Assembly: GCA_026125895.1 (NCBI GenBank)
Contig: JAHCKG010000015.1
Location: 39,993-103,992 of the forward strand
Direction: 5' to 3'
DNA: 64,000 nt
DNA from: Pseudolabrys sp.
GTDB taxonomy: Bacteria; Pseudomonadota; Alphaproteobacteria; Rhizobiales; Xanthobacteraceae
The notes beneath the pieces are model-generated. The model had not been told where the DNA came from. It did not search any database and saw only the letters and a list, made by a program, of their open reading frames with translations. A program made the position numbers and the translations under genes. Of the stretch, positions 49,721-59,318 are shown one piece after another. Positions within the stretch are counted from its first letter, which is position 1; each line of letters begins with the position of its first letter.

Positions 49721-50293
49721 CTACTCGACTTTCTCGTTCGGATAGGCGCCCCAAAGGCGCTCCTGCACGATGTAGCCGGCAAAGCCCTTGCCGACGATCT
49801 CGCACCAGTGGCCGTTGCAGTTCTTGATCTGCGCCAGCACACCGGCCTGGAGCCGCGCCAGGACCCCGGCGGTGGGATCGGGCTCCTGATAAAGCGGCAC
49901 CAGATCGTCCTTCTTCGACGGCACGATCATGGCGGTGCGCCGGCCCGACAGCAGCGAATGGTAGACCCAGCCTTCGGCGCCTTCCCAGTCGCGGATGCGC
50001 CTCCAGTTCTCGAATTCGGCCGTGACCTCGACCGGCATACCGGCCCGGGTATAGACCCAGCGGACCTCCTGCTCCTTGTTGGGGCCGCCCCGGACGTTGG
50101 TCCGGTCCGACTTCAGGCTGACGAAACGCGGTATCGGCAGGCCGCTGACCGGACCGGTGGCGAGTTCGGACGCGGCTCCTGCGCTGCCCGCCGCGCCGAA
50201 AAGCCAGATCGCGGCCAAAAGCGCGCCGGCCCGCCGGCGGGCGCCATGGCGCGCCGACGCGAGCATGCGAACGCTTTGTCTTGCCCCAGCCAT
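49721..50293 (-). CDS. Exported SH3-domain protein
   Basis: A 190-residue protein with an N-terminal signal peptide (residues ~20-41, LLAAIWLFGAAGSAGAA). Two bacterial SH3-like segments follow (RFVSLKSDRTNVRGGPNKEQEVRWVY and DLVPLYQEPDPTAGVLARLQAG). Such proteins often bind peptidoglycan in the periplasm. The frame stays open upstream to 51472, opposite the dehydrogenase gene, but that part is not coding. The start could also be 50266. Confidence 0.78.
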   Translation of the reverse strand: MAGARQSVRMLASARHGARRRAGALLAAIWLFGAAGSAGAASELATGPVSGLPIPRFVSLKSDRTNVRGGPNKEQEVRWVYTRAGMPVEVTAEFENWRRIRDWEGAEGWVYHSLLSGRRTAMIVPSKKDDLVPLYQEPDPTAGVLARLQAGVLAQIKNCNGHWCEIVGKGFAGYIVQERLWGAYPNEKVE

Positions 50294-50401
50294 CTGATAG
50301 GAAAAGTGAGGAATTTTGGAACCCCGCAGGCGCGAAACGGCAGTTTGTGCGAGTGCGGTTAAAGAGACCTGAACACCCGATCCGCGCGAGCTGAAGTTCT
50401 T

Positions 50402-51403
50402 ATGGTCAAGCAGAAGAAGCCCGTCGTCGTCGTAACCCGCAGATTGCCGGATGCCATCCAGCAGCGCATGCAGGAACTTTTCGACGTTCGTCTCAATGCC
50501 GCCGACAAGCCGATGACGGCGGCGCAGCTCGCCGAAGCAATGAAGAGCGCCGACGTGCTCGTGCCGACGGTGACCGACAAGATCGACGCGGCGCTTTTGT
50601 CCAAGGCCGGCGAACAACTGCGGCTGATCGCCAATTTCGGCAACGGCGTCGATAACATCGACGTAGCCACCGCGGTTCAACGCGGCATCACCGTGACCAA
50701 TACGCCCGGCGTGCTGACCGAAGACACCGCCGACATGACCATGGCGCTGATCCTCGCCGTGCCGCGCCGGCTCGCCGAAGGCGCCAACGTGCTGATCACC
50801 GATCAGGACTGGAACGGCTGGTCGCCGACCTGGATGCTCGGCCATCGTATCTGGGGCAAACGGCTCGGCATCATCGGCATGGGCCGCATCGGCCAGGCCG
50901 TGGCGCGGCGCGCCCGCGCCTTCGGTCTGCAGATCCACTACCACAATCGCCGCAAGGTCGCGCCGAAGATCGAAGAAGAGCTCGACGCCACCTATTGGGA
51001 GAGCCTCGACCAGATGCTCGCCCGCATGGACATCGTGTCGGTGAATTGCCCGCACACGCCGGCGACGTTCCATCTGCTCTCGGCGCGGCGGCTGAAGATG
51101 CTGCGGCCCGAGGCCTACATCGTCAACACGGCACGCGGCGAGGTCATCGACGAAAACGCGCTGGCCCGTCTTCTGGAGTCGGGAGACATCGCCGGCGCCG
51201 GTCTCGACGTGTTCGAGCACGAGCCCGCGGTCAACCCGAAGCTGGTGAAGCTGGCCAAGGCCGGCAAGGTCGTGCTGCTGCCGCACATGGGATCGGCGAC
51301 GCTGGAAGGCCGCGTCGACATGGGCGAGAAGGTCATCATCAACATCAAGACATTCATGGACGGCCATCGGCCGCCGGATCGCGTCTTGCCGAGCATGTTG
51401 TAG
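50402..51403 (+). CDS. D-isomer 2-hydroxyacid dehydrogenase (glyoxylate/hydroxypyruvate reductase-like)
   Basis: A 333-residue NAD(P)H-dependent reductase. The Rossmann motif GIIGMGRIG lies at 156-164. The catalytic Arg245 (TARGEVID), Glu274 and His295 (LPHMGSAT) are all present. The NFGNGVDNIDV stretch (78-88) fits the GhrB/GyaR (glyoxylate reductase) subgroup, which reduces glyoxylate or hydroxypyruvate. It is a single gene. Confidence 0.9.
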   Translation: MVKQKKPVVVVTRRLPDAIQQRMQELFDVRLNAADKPMTAAQLAEAMKSADVLVPTVTDKIDAALLSKAGEQLRLIANFGNGVDNIDVATAVQRGITVTNTPGVLTEDTADMTMALILAVPRRLAEGANVLITDQDWNGWSPTWMLGHRIWGKRLGIIGMGRIGQAVARRARAFGLQIHYHNRRKVAPKIEEELDATYWESLDQMLARMDIVSVNCPHTPATFHLLSARRLKMLRPEAYIVNTARGEVIDENALARLLESGDIAGAGLDVFEHEPAVNPKLVKLAKAGKVVLLPHMGSATLEGRVDMGEKVIINIKTFMDGHRPPDRVLPSML

Positions 51404-51432
51404 GCGAGAAGGTCGCTGTCCTTCTTCCTTCA

Positions 51433-51608
51433 CCTCTCCCAGTCGAAGTCGGATATATCCGACTTCGACCATTCAATGGTGCCGAACTCGGGTAAACCCG
51501 AGTTCGGGTGGGAGAGGTCGACGCGCGGTAGCGCGTCGGGTGAGGGGTTACAGATCATCGAGATGCACTTGCCCCCCTCACCCCAACCCTCTCCCCCAAG
51601 GGAGAGGG
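51433..51608. repeat. Divergent family C repeat with three perfect hairpins
   Basis: Outer arms CCTCTCCC...GGGAGAGG. Three internal perfect palindromes stand in a row: 51443-51468 (26 bp, arms TCGAAGTCGGATA and complement), 51482-51507 (arms CCGAACTCGGGT, 2-bp centre) and 51519-51538 (CGACGCGC/GCGCGTCG). A CCTCACCCC end unit follows. Non-coding, between the dehydrogenase and the zinc ribbon gene. Confidence 0.85.
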
Positions 51609-51641
51609 AGCAGGCCGAGTTCGCGGCGAATATCATTGCAC

Positions 51642-51857
51642 TCACCGCGGCGTGCGGCGGCGATCGTTCGGATCGGACTCCGAATGCATCATGCGCTTGA
51701 AATACATGCCGCGAAAGCCGCACTTCGGGCACGGCACCGAGAACTCGACGGCGACGCTCCCCGGCTTGTCGACGTAAATCGGCGAATGACATTTCTGACA
51801 TTCGACGACGCCGCGTTCCTCGCGGCCACCGCTCTGGCTGAATTGCGCTGCTGACAT
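51642..51857 (-). CDS. Small zinc-ribbon protein
   Basis: A 71-residue protein with two CxxC knuckles (VECQKCHSPIYV and VPCPKCGFRGMY, ~20 residues apart), which should bind one zinc. The C-terminus is basic and acidic mixed (DPNDRRRTPR). It probably binds nucleic acid or a protein partner. Function unknown. The AT-rich gap 51858-52008 upstream likely contains its promoter. Confidence 0.72.
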   Translation of the reverse strand: MSAAQFSQSGGREERGVVECQKCHSPIYVDKPGSVAVEFSVPCPKCGFRGMYFKRMMHSESDPNDRRRTPR

Positions 51858-52008
51858 GATCTAGCCAACCGGACTCTGTCTCTCCGACTTTGAGTCCATT
51901 TTGACCTAAAAACGCTGTGGGCCTGTTAAGGAGATCGCAAGCAAGACGTAAACAGGCGTTAGCGCTAAAACATATCAAACCGATGTCATCGGCCCGCGTT
52001 AAATCGCG

Positions 52009-52809
52009 TCAATAATTTCCCGACAAATCCGTAATCGTGGCGTTATCGCCGCTCAATGGATTGGCACTGTCCCACTCGTAACCGAGTGTCTCGAACCGCA
52101 TCGACCGCGCATCGATCATCAGCAGACGGCCAACCAGCCCTTCGCCGAAGCCGACGATCTCGCGGATCACCTCGAGCGCCATCATCGAGCCGAGGATGCC
52201 GGGCAGCGCGCCGAGAATACCGGCTTCCGAGCAGGCCGGTACCGTACCGGGCGGCGGCGGCTCGGGAAATAAACAACGATAAGTCGGGTTGCGGACACCG
52301 TCGGCGCGCGTCTCATGCGCGCGGATTGTGGTCAGCGAACCGTCGAACACGCCGAGCGCCGCGGTGACCAGCGGCTTCTTCGCGAAGTAGCAGGCGTCGG
52401 CCACGAGATAGCGCGTGGCGAAATTGTCGGACCCGTCGGCGACGATGTCGTAGCTCTCGATCAACGGCAGCGCATTGCCGGCATTGAGCCGCTCGTTGTG
52501 CACCTCGACCTTCACATGCGGATTGAGGCGCGCGATCGCCTGCGCCGCGCGGTCGGCCTTGCCGGCGCCGATGTCCGACGTCGCAAAGATGACCTGGCGT
52601 TGCAAATTGGACAGCGACACCTCGTCGTCATCGACAATGCCGATGGTGCCGACGCCCGCCGCGGCGAGGTACAGCATCAGCGGCGCGCCGAGACCGCCGG
52701 CGCCGACGATCAGGACGCGCGCGGCCTTGAGCTTGCCCTGGCCCGGGCCGCCCACTTCGCGCATGACGATGTGGCGGGCATAGCGTTCGAGTTCGTCCGG
52801 CGTCAGCAT
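52009..52809 (-). CDS. ThiF/MoeB/HesA-family adenylyltransferase
   Basis: A 266-residue E1-like enzyme that adenylates the C-terminal Gly of a small sulfur carrier such as MoaD or ThiS. The start at 52809 gives ELERYARHIVMREVGGPGQ. The ATP-binding GAGGLG is at 36-41, the Asp/Arg set is in VDDDEVSLSNLQRQ, and a Cys occurs in VPACSEAGILG. The paired CxxC zinc ligands of E. coli MoeB are not seen. No sulfur-carrier gene is adjacent, so MoeB and ThiF roles cannot be separated. Confidence 0.87.
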   Translation of the reverse strand: MLTPDELERYARHIVMREVGGPGQGKLKAARVLIVGAGGLGAPLMLYLAAAGVGTIGIVDDDEVSLSNLQRQVIFATSDIGAGKADRAAQAIARLNPHVKVEVHNERLNAGNALPLIESYDIVADGSDNFATRYLVADACYFAKKPLVTAALGVFDGSLTTIRAHETRADGVRNPTYRCLFPEPPPPGTVPACSEAGILGALPGILGSMMALEVIREIVGFGEGLVGRLLMIDARSMRFETLGYEWDSANPLSGDNATITDLSGNY

Positions 52810-52907
52810 TGGCGTCAATCTAACATCCGGACGCGGCAAAACGAGCCGGTTAATGCAATTTCGCAAGCCCGGTTGCGGGCCTTTGGGGTTCGGCTAAGGT
52901 GCCGGCC

Positions 52908-54587
52908 ATGGTTAGGGGTGCGTTAACGGCGAGGCGTTTCGGCCGCTTTCCGGCGGTACCGGCGGCCATTCTGGCGCTGGCCGTCGCCGTATCGCCCGCC
53001 GGCGCCCAGGCCCCCGGCGCCGCGGCCGATGCCGCGCCCTATCCGATGGAAGCGGACGCGCCCGCCCACGCGCCCAAGCCGGCCGAAAAGCCCGGCCACC
53101 ACCAACCGGCCGCCGCGCAAGCCAAGGCGACGCCGTTGCCGCCGGCGCGCCCGGAGGCGCTCAAGACCCTCGATACCGCGGCCGCGCCGCAGATCGCCAA
53201 GTCCGTGCCGGCGCCGGTCGCCAGTCCGTCCGGCAAGGATACGTCCAAGGACGCCGCAAAGGAGGCGCCGAAAGACGCCGCCAAAGACGCACCCAAGGAA
53301 GCCTCCAAGGACGCCCCGAAGGACGCGCCAAAGCCCGACCCGCTGGCGACGCCCGTGACCGCGACCAAGGAAGGCGACACCTTGTACGGCAACGCCGCCG
53401 ACGAGCGCCTGCTGCTGCAGGCGGCGCTGCTGTGGGCCGGCGATTTCACCGGGGCCGCCGAGAACGGCGACGATCCGCTCGCCACCGCGGTGAAGAATTT
53501 CCAGAAGCGCAAGAACTACAAGGTCACCGGCACGCTCAACGGCAACGAACGCCAGGAATTGCTCGCCGCCGCCCGCGGCTATCAGAGCGAGTTCGGCTGG
53601 AATGTCGTCGTCGATCCGGCGACCGGCATCCGTATCGGCCTGCCGGCGAAGATGGTGCCGATCGCGCATGACGCGCCGCGTGGCACGCGCTGGTCGTCGC
53701 GCCACGGCGACGTGCAGGTCGAGACGTTCCGTTATGCCGATCCGAGCCTGAAGCTCGCCACCTTGTTCGAGCGCGAGAAGCAGGAGCCGTCGTCGCGGCG
53801 CGTCGAATACACCGTGCTGCGCGACGACAGTTTCTTCATCAGCGGCATTCAGGGGCTGCGCAAGTTCGCGGTGCGCGCGTCGATGCGCAACGGCGAGATT
53901 CGCGGCTTCACCATGACCTTCGACCAGATGATGGAAGGTATCGTCGCGCCGGTGATGGTGGCGATGGCGTCGGCCTTCTCGCCGTTTCCGGCGCGCGCCG
54001 CGCCATTCGCGGCTTTGTCGAAATCGGTCGAGTACGGCAACGGCCTCGTTGTTTCGGCGAAAGGCTATATCGTCACCGATGCGCGGCTGGCGCGCGGCTG
54101 TCAGGTGCTGGTGGCGCAAGGCCTGGGCGATGCCGAGCGCGTCGCCGAGGACGCCGACAAAGGTCTCGCGCTGCTGCGCGTCTACGGTCCGCGCAAGCTG
54201 ACGCCGGCGGCGCTGTCTCGTGCGGCGGCAAAGTCCGGCGATATCACCTTGACCGGCGTGCCCGATCCGAAGGACGGCGGCGCGCGCGATCGCATCGCCG
54301 ACATCAAGGCGCGGCTGACCGCCGGCAACGCCATCGAACCGCGCGACCCGGTGCCGATGGCCGGTTTCACCGGCGCCGCCGCGATCGACGGCGACGGGCA
54401 TGTCATCGGCCTGACCGCGGTCGGCCCGGCGCAGCTCGCGAGCATCCGCCCCGCCGCGCCGCCGGTGCGGCTGGTGCGCGCCGATGCGATCCGCGCCTTC
54501 CTCGAGGCGCATCACGTCGCGCCGGCGGCTTCGTCAGCCGGCAATCCGCGCGACGCCGTGGTGCGGGTGATTTGCGTGAGGAAGTAG
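52908..54587 (+). CDS. Exported peptidoglycan-binding protein with protease-like C-terminal half
   Basis: A 559-residue protein. The ATG at 52908 follows AGGTG by 7 nt. There is a signal peptide (to ~residue 34, SPAGAQA), then a Pro/Ala-rich linker with a Lys-Asp-Ala repeat tract (SKDAAKEAPKDAAKDAPKE...). A peptidoglycan-binding-1 domain follows (~155-225, LATAVKNFQKRKNYKVTGTLN). A long C-terminal region (~370-540) resembles a trypsin-like barrel (YGNGLVVSAKGYIVTDARLARGC), but His, Asp and GxSGG catalytic motifs cannot be found. It is probably a periplasmic scaffold. Confidence 0.72.
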   Translation: MVRGALTARRFGRFPAVPAAILALAVAVSPAGAQAPGAAADAAPYPMEADAPAHAPKPAEKPGHHQPAAAQAKATPLPPARPEALKTLDTAAAPQIAKSVPAPVASPSGKDTSKDAAKEAPKDAAKDAPKEASKDAPKDAPKPDPLATPVTATKEGDTLYGNAADERLLLQAALLWAGDFTGAAENGDDPLATAVKNFQKRKNYKVTGTLNGNERQELLAAARGYQSEFGWNVVVDPATGIRIGLPAKMVPIAHDAPRGTRWSSRHGDVQVETFRYADPSLKLATLFEREKQEPSSRRVEYTVLRDDSFFISGIQGLRKFAVRASMRNGEIRGFTMTFDQMMEGIVAPVMVAMASAFSPFPARAAPFAALSKSVEYGNGLVVSAKGYIVTDARLARGCQVLVAQGLGDAERVAEDADKGLALLRVYGPRKLTPAALSRAAAKSGDITLTGVPDPKDGGARDRIADIKARLTAGNAIEPRDPVPMAGFTGAAAIDGDGHVIGLTAVGPAQLASIRPAAPPVRLVRADAIRAFLEAHHVAPAASSAGNPRDAVVRVICVRK

Positions 54588-54592
54588 CGGTT

Positions 54593-54618
54593 GTCGTCCC
54601 CGCGAAGGCGGGGACGAC
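54593..54618. repeat. Family B core hairpin between convergent genes
   Basis: A perfect 11-bp stem GTCGTCCCCGC (54593-54603)/GCGGGGACGAC (54608-54618). It lies 5 bp after one stop and 8 bp before the other, so it may serve as a bidirectional block. Confidence 0.75.
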
Positions 54619-54625
54619 GCACGAG

Positions 54626-55399
54626 CTACTTATTCTTCCACTGCGCTTTGCGCTTTTCGACGAAGGCTTTCATGCCTTCCTTCTGATCCTCGGTGGCGAA
54701 CAGCGAATGGAACAGGCGGCGCTCGAAGCGCAGGCCTTCGTTCAATGTCGATTCGAAAGCGACATCGACCGACTCCTTGGCTGCCAGCACCGACGGCAGC
54801 GACATGCCGGCGATGGTCTCGGCCGCCTTCATCGCCTCGTCCATCAACTGCGCCGCCGGAACGACACGCGCGACGAGGCCGGAGCGTTCGGCTTCCGCGG
54901 CATCCATCATGCGGCCGGTGAGCACGAGATCCATCGCCTTGGCCTTGCCGACCGCGCGCGTCAGGCGCTGCGTGCCGCCGAGACCGGGAATGACTCCGAG
55001 CTTGATTTCCGGCTGACCGAACTTCGCCGTATCGGCGGCGATGATGAAATCGCATTGCATGGCGAGCTCGCAGCCGCCGCCCAGCGCGAAGCCGGCGACC
55101 GCGGCGATGACCGGCTTGCGCGTGCGGTGCGCCACGGTCCAGTCGGCGGTGAAGTTGTTGAGGTACGCTTCCATGAAGGTCTTATCCGCCATCTCCTTGA
55201 TGTCGGCGCCGGCGGCGAAGGCCTTGTCGCTGCCTGTGATGAGCAGACAGCCGATGGCATCGTTGTTCTGGAATTCGGTCACCGCCTGCGCCATGTCGGC
55301 GATCAGCGCGCGGTTGAGCGCGTTCAGCGCATTCGGCCGGTTCAGCGTGATGACGCCGACGCGGCCCTTGGTGTCGACGATGATGTTTTCGTATGCCAT
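54626..55399 (-). CDS. Enoyl-CoA hydratase
   Basis: A 257-residue crotonase-fold enzyme of fatty acid beta-oxidation. The oxyanion hole segments are [10 protein letters not shown] and [11 protein letters not shown], and both catalytic glutamates are visible ([26 protein letters not shown]). Length and C-terminus ([10 protein letters not shown]) match mitochondrial-type short-chain enoyl-CoA hydratase. Upstream on the same strand is mutM, with no functional link. Confidence 0.93.
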   Translation of the reverse strand: MAYENIIVDTKGRVGVITLNRPNALNALNRALIADMAQAVTEFQNNDAIGCLLITGSDKAFAAGADIKEMADKTFMEAYLNNFTADWTVAHRTRKPVIAAVAGFALGGGCELAMQCDFIIAADTAKFGQPEIKLGVIPGLGGTQRLTRAVGKAKAMDLVLTGRMMDAAEAERSGLVARVVPAAQLMDEAMKAAETIAGMSLPSVLAAKESVDVAFESTLNEGLRFERRLFHSLFATEDQKEGMKAFVEKRKAQWKNK

Positions 55400-55433
55400 T
55401 TCCTGCTCCCGGCGTTGCCGCTGTAGCGTTATC

Positions 55434-56300
55434 TCACTTCTGACACGACGGACAATAGAACGTCGAGCGGCCGTTCTGCACGATGCGCTTGACCGTCCCC
55501 TTGCCGTCCGGACACTTCTGTCCTTCGCGATCGTAGACCAGAAAATTGTGCTGGAAATCGCCGAGCGAGCCGTCGGCCCGGCGGTGGTCGCGTAAGGACG
55601 AGCCGCCGGCCTTGATGGCGTCGTTCAAGACCGCCTTGATCGCCACCACCAGCGCACGCGCACGGTCGTTGGGTTTGCCGTGGCGATCGGCAATCGTCGA
55701 GGCCTGGCGCTTCGGCGACAAATGCGCGCGGTACAGCGCCTCGCAGACATAAATGTTGCCGAGGCCGGCGACGACGCGCTGATCGAGCAGCGCCGCCTTC
55801 AGCGACGTTTTCTTGGCCTGACAGGCCGCGGCCAGCATCGCAGCGTCAAATTCGTTGCCGAGCGGCTCGGGGCCGATCGATTTGAGCAGCGGCTCCTGGT
55901 CGAGCCTGGCGCGCGGCACCAGCTTCATCGAGCCGAAGCGGCGCGGATCGTTGAAGGTGACGATCTCGCCATTCGACAGATGGAAGACGACGTGGTCGTG
56001 CGCCGCGCTCTTCGATTTCTCGTGATAGTAGACGCCCGGCCGGGACTCGTGCCCGACACGGAACGAGCCTGACATACCGAGATGCATGACCAGCACGTCG
56101 CCGGACGACAGGTCGGCGGTCAGGTATTTGGCGCGGCGGCCGAGACCCTCGACCGTATGGCCCTCGATGCGTTTCTCGAAATCTTTGGCGATCGGCCAGC
56201 GCAGACCGCGGTGCCGCACCTCGACCTTGTCGATGCGCGCGCCTTCCATGGCGGGGGCAAGGCCCCGGCGAACCGTCTCGACTTCGGGCAATTCGGGCAT
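55434..56300 (-). CDS. mutM: Formamidopyrimidine-DNA glycosylase
   Basis: A 288-residue base-excision repair enzyme removing 8-oxoG. The start [14 protein letters not shown] supplies the catalytic Pro2 and Glu3. The H2TH region ([21 protein letters not shown]) is intact. The C-terminal zinc finger is unusual: after GQK-Cys the usual second cysteine is missing (CPDGKG), leaving one Cys before and two after (CPSCQ) the beta-turn. The usual finger has four. The enzyme is likely active but zinc binding may be altered. It is followed by enoyl-CoA hydratase after a 34-bp gap. Confidence 0.92.
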   Translation of the reverse strand: MPELPEVETVRRGLAPAMEGARIDKVEVRHRGLRWPIAKDFEKRIEGHTVEGLGRRAKYLTADLSSGDVLVMHLGMSGSFRVGHESRPGVYYHEKSKSAAHDHVVFHLSNGEIVTFNDPRRFGSMKLVPRARLDQEPLLKSIGPEPLGNEFDAAMLAAACQAKKTSLKAALLDQRVVAGLGNIYVCEALYRAHLSPKRQASTIADRHGKPNDRARALVVAIKAVLNDAIKAGGSSLRDHRRADGSLGDFQHNFLVYDREGQKCPDGKGTVKRIVQNGRSTFYCPSCQK

Positions 56301-56308
56301 TATTGGGT

Positions 56309-56689
56309 CTACGCTGTCTTGTCCGTCGGCTCGCCGAAGGTGATGCGGTTGTTGAACGGATCGACCACCGCCACTTCCAGCATGCCCCAGTCCTGCTGCT
56401 GCAGGCCGGGCTTGTTGTGGCGGTAATTCTTGTCGATCAGTTCCTTCTGCAATTCAGCAGCACCGTTCATATAGACATACACATGCGTGCCCGGCGTACC
56501 GTCGCCGTGGTGCTCGGAGAGATGCAGCACCACATCGCCGCGCGACACCTGCATGTAAACCGGGGCGTCCGGCTCGAAGCGGTGCTGCCAGTCGATCTTG
56601 AAGCCGAGGAAATCGAGGTAGAACTCCCGCGCCTTCTCAAGGGAAAAAATGCGCAGAACCGGCACGGTTTTCCTGAATTCGATCGCCAT
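56309..56689 (-). CDS. VOC-family (bleomycin-resistance/glyoxalase-like) protein
   Basis: A 126-residue glyoxalase-superfamily protein. The start [26 protein letters not shown] is typical of the bleomycin-resistance subgroup. His and Glu candidates lie in [12 protein letters not shown] and in the last strand. The gap to mutM is 8 bp, so the two are probably cotranscribed. Function unassigned. Confidence 0.82.
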   Translation of the reverse strand: MAIEFRKTVPVLRIFSLEKAREFYLDFLGFKIDWQHRFEPDAPVYMQVSRGDVVLHLSEHHGDGTPGTHVYVYMNGAAELQKELIDKNYRHNKPGLQQQDWGMLEVAVVDPFNNRITFGEPTDKTA

Positions 56690-56798
56690 TCTGGCAGGTC
56701 TTTCCCGGTTGCCGCCAACCCGTTAAGCAATTGCCGGACCTTTGTAGCGCCCCGCCCGTTGCCGCGCTATGGTCCTGCCCGCAAAGGATTATTGGCCG

Positions 56799-57557
56799 AT
56801 GAGCAGCTCGCAAGAGACCCACTTTGGATACCGGGACGTGCCCCTCGAGGACAAGCAGGGGCTGGTCGATGACGTGTTCCACTCGGTGGCCAAGCGCTAC
56901 GACCTGATGAACGACCTGATGTCGGGCGGGCTGCATCGGCCGTGGAAGAATGCGCTGGTCACGGCCGTGAACCCGCCCAAGGGCGACAGAGAGTTCGCGC
57001 TGCTCGATCTCGCCGGCGGCACCGGCGATGTCGCCTTCCGCGTCGCCGAGGCGGGAGGCTTCAACACGCATGTCACCGTCTGCGACATCAATGCCGAGAT
57101 GCTCGCCGTCGGCCGCGAGCGCGCCGAGAAACGCGGCCTCGACGGCCAGGTGACCTTCGAGCAGGGCAACGCCGAAGAACTGCCTTACGCCGACAAGAGC
57201 TTCGACTGCGTCACCATCGCCTTCGGCATCCGCAACGTGCCGCGCATCGACAAGGCGCTGAAAGAAGCGCACCGCGTGCTCAAGTTCGGCGGCCGCTTCC
57301 TGTGCCTTGAATTCTCGTCGGTCGATGTGCCGGGCCTCGACAAGCTCTATGAGCTGTACTCGTTCCAGGTGATTCCGCGCGTCGGCGAACGCGTCACCGG
57401 CGACCGTGAGGCTTATCAATATCTCGTCGAGTCGATCCGCAAGTTTCCCAAGCCCAAGGCCTTCGCGGCGATGATCGAGGCCGCCGGCTTCCGCCGCGTC
57501 TCGTATACGCCGATGACCGGCGGCGTCGTGGCGATGCATTCGGGCTGGAAGTTGTGA
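56799..57557 (+). CDS. ubiE: Demethylmenaquinone/ubiquinone C-methyltransferase
   Basis: A 252-residue SAM-dependent methyltransferase of ubiquinone synthesis. The SAM motif [16 protein letters not shown] and [23 protein letters not shown] are characteristic, as is the [18 protein letters not shown] start. The ATG at 56799 is chosen over 56769, which has no SD. It overlaps ubiB by 4 bp (GTGA), the conserved ubiE-ubiB pair. Confidence 0.95.
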   Translation: MSSSQETHFGYRDVPLEDKQGLVDDVFHSVAKRYDLMNDLMSGGLHRPWKNALVTAVNPPKGDREFALLDLAGGTGDVAFRVAEAGGFNTHVTVCDINAEMLAVGRERAEKRGLDGQVTFEQGNAEELPYADKSFDCVTIAFGIRNVPRIDKALKEAHRVLKFGGRFLCLEFSSVDVPGLDKLYELYSFQVIPRVGERVTGDREAYQYLVESIRKFPKPKAFAAMIEAAGFRRVSYTPMTGGVVAMHSGWKL

Positions 57558-59125
57558 TCGCCGGCATTTCCCACCTCATCCGCCTGTCCCGCGCCGGCTA
57601 TGTGTTCGCGCGCGAGGGCGTGTTTTCGCTGGTCGATACAAGGCCGCTGCCGGCGCCGGCACGCGCCGCCATCGCGCTGGCGCGCTTGATCGAGCGGCCG
57701 TCGGCGCGCACCGGCAAGAGCCGGCTGTCATCGGCGCTGACGCGGCTCGGCCCGACTTACGTCAAGCTCGGGCAATTCCTCGCGACGCGCCCCGACGTCG
57801 TCGGCACCGTCATCGCCCGCGATCTCGAAGCGCTGCAAGACAAGATGCCGGCCTTCGACCAGAAGGAAGCCGAGGCCGTGGTCGTTGCCGCGCTGGAGCG
57901 GCCACTGAACGTTGCCTATGCCAGCTTCGGCCCGCCGATGGCGGCGGCCTCGATCGCCCAGGTGCACAAGGCCGAAGTCGAAAAGGACGGCGAACGCAAA
58001 CCCGTCGCGGTGAAGATCATCCGCCCCGGCATCGAGCGGCGCTTCCGCGTCGATCTCGACGCTTTCTATTTCGCCGCGCGCCGCGCCGAGGCGATGTCGC
58101 TCGAGGCGCAGCGCCTGCGCTTCGTCGAAGTCGTGCATACGCTCGACCGCTCGGTGCGGCTGGAGATGGATTTCCGTCTCGAAGCCGCGGCGTTGTCGGA
58201 GATGGCGGAGAACACCAAGGACGATCCCGACTTCCGCGTGCCCGGCATCGACTGGGATCGCACCGCGCGCGAAGTGCTGACGATGGAGTGGATCGACGGC
58301 ACGCCGCTCAACGATCGCGCCACGCTTGAAGCCAAGGGATACGACCTGCCGGCGCTCGGCCGCATCGTCATCCAGAGCTTCCTGCGTCACGCGCTGCGCG
58401 ACGGCTTCTTCCACGCCGACATGCATCCCGGCAATCTGTTCGTCGATGAGAGCGGCAAGCTGGTCGCGGTCGATTTCGGCATCATGGGCCGGCTCGGGCC
58501 GAAGGAACGACGCTTCCTCGCCGAGATTCTGTTCGGCTTCATCACCCGCGACTACATGCGCGTCGCGCAGGTGCATTTCGACGCCGGCTATGTGCCGCGG
58601 CATCATTCGGTGGAGGCCTTCGCCCAGGCGATCCGCGCCATCGGGGAGCCTATTCATAACCGCACCGCCGAAGACATCTCGATGGCCAAGCTGCTGACGC
58701 TGCTGTTCGAGGTCACCGGCATTTTTGAAATGCAGACGCGGCCGGAGCTGATCCTGCTGCAGAAGACCATGGTGGTGGTCGAAGGCGTGGCGCGCGCCTT
58801 CGATCCCAAGCTCGACATGTGGAAGACCGCCGACCCGGTGGTGCGCGAATGGATCGCGCGCAATCTCGGGCCGATCGGCAAGCTCGAAGGTGCGGCGCAA
58901 GGCGCCGGCGAGCTTGGCAAGTTCGCGAGTCAGGTGCCGTCGCTGCTGCTGCGCGCCGGCACGATGCTCGATCAGATCGACGACATCACGCGCCACGGCC
59001 TGGTGCTGTCGCCGGAAACGGTCGAGGCCATCGGCCGCGCCGAAGCGCGGCGCAACCGCGCTACCGCCGTGGCGCTGTGGGTCATCGCGGGACTGCTCGG
59101 CGCGATCTTGTGGATGCTGGTTTAG
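57554..59125 (+). CDS. ubiB: Ubiquinone biosynthesis kinase-like protein UbiB
   Basis: A 523-residue ABC1/ADCK atypical kinase-like protein needed for ubiquinone production. The KxGQ motif occurs in [13 protein letters not shown] (~residue 70). The Ala-rich loop is [14 protein letters not shown] with its Lys, the ExD-type segment is [11 protein letters not shown], the HxD-like element is [14 protein letters not shown], and the DFG equivalent is [11 protein letters not shown]-terminal hydrophobic helix anchors it in the membrane. GTG start coupled to ubiE. Confidence 0.93.
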   Translation: MIAGISHLIRLSRAGYVFAREGVFSLVDTRPLPAPARAAIALARLIERPSARTGKSRLSSALTRLGPTYVKLGQFLATRPDVVGTVIARDLEALQDKMPAFDQKEAEAVVVAALERPLNVAYASFGPPMAAASIAQVHKAEVEKDGERKPVAVKIIRPGIERRFRVDLDAFYFAARRAEAMSLEAQRLRFVEVVHTLDRSVRLEMDFRLEAAALSEMAENTKDDPDFRVPGIDWDRTAREVLTMEWIDGTPLNDRATLEAKGYDLPALGRIVIQSFLRHALRDGFFHADMHPGNLFVDESGKLVAVDFGIMGRLGPKERRFLAEILFGFITRDYMRVAQVHFDAGYVPRHHSVEAFAQAIRAIGEPIHNRTAEDISMAKLLTLLFEVTGIFEMQTRPELILLQKTMVVVEGVARAFDPKLDMWKTADPVVREWIARNLGPIGKLEGAAQGAGELGKFASQVPSLLLRAGTMLDQIDDITRHGLVLSPETVEAIGRAEARRNRATAVALWVIAGLLGAILWMLV

Positions 59126-59152
59126 GAATCGCCAGCTCGTCTGACGCGCTTT

Positions 59153-59290
59153 CCCTCTCCCCTTGTGGGAGAGGGTGGCGAGCGAAGCGAGCCGGGTGAG
59201 GGGTCAGCACCTCATCAGAATCCGACCCCTCACCCGCCTTCGCTCGGCTATCGCCTCCGCTCAGGCACCCTCTCCCACAAGGGGAGAGGG
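59153..59290. repeat. Palindromic repeat, family C
   Basis: Same arms as the 14523-14650 copy (CCCTCTCCCCTTGTGGGAGA at the left, complement at 59271-59290), with GAGCGAAGCGAG units inside. It lies between convergent ubiB and the SRPBCC gene. Confidence 0.85.
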
Positions 59291-59318
59291 AAAGCGAGTT
59301 CGCCGCCCCTCTCGACGG

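Noticed and set aside
50294-51472. Upstream extension of the SH3-domain protein to 583 residues
   Set aside because: The added part lies antisense to the dehydrogenase gene, lacks domains, and the signal peptide would become internal.
53230-53345. CRISPR-like or minisatellite array
   Set aside because: The periodic bases encode Lys-Asp-Ala repeats in a protein linker; units vary and there are no spacers.
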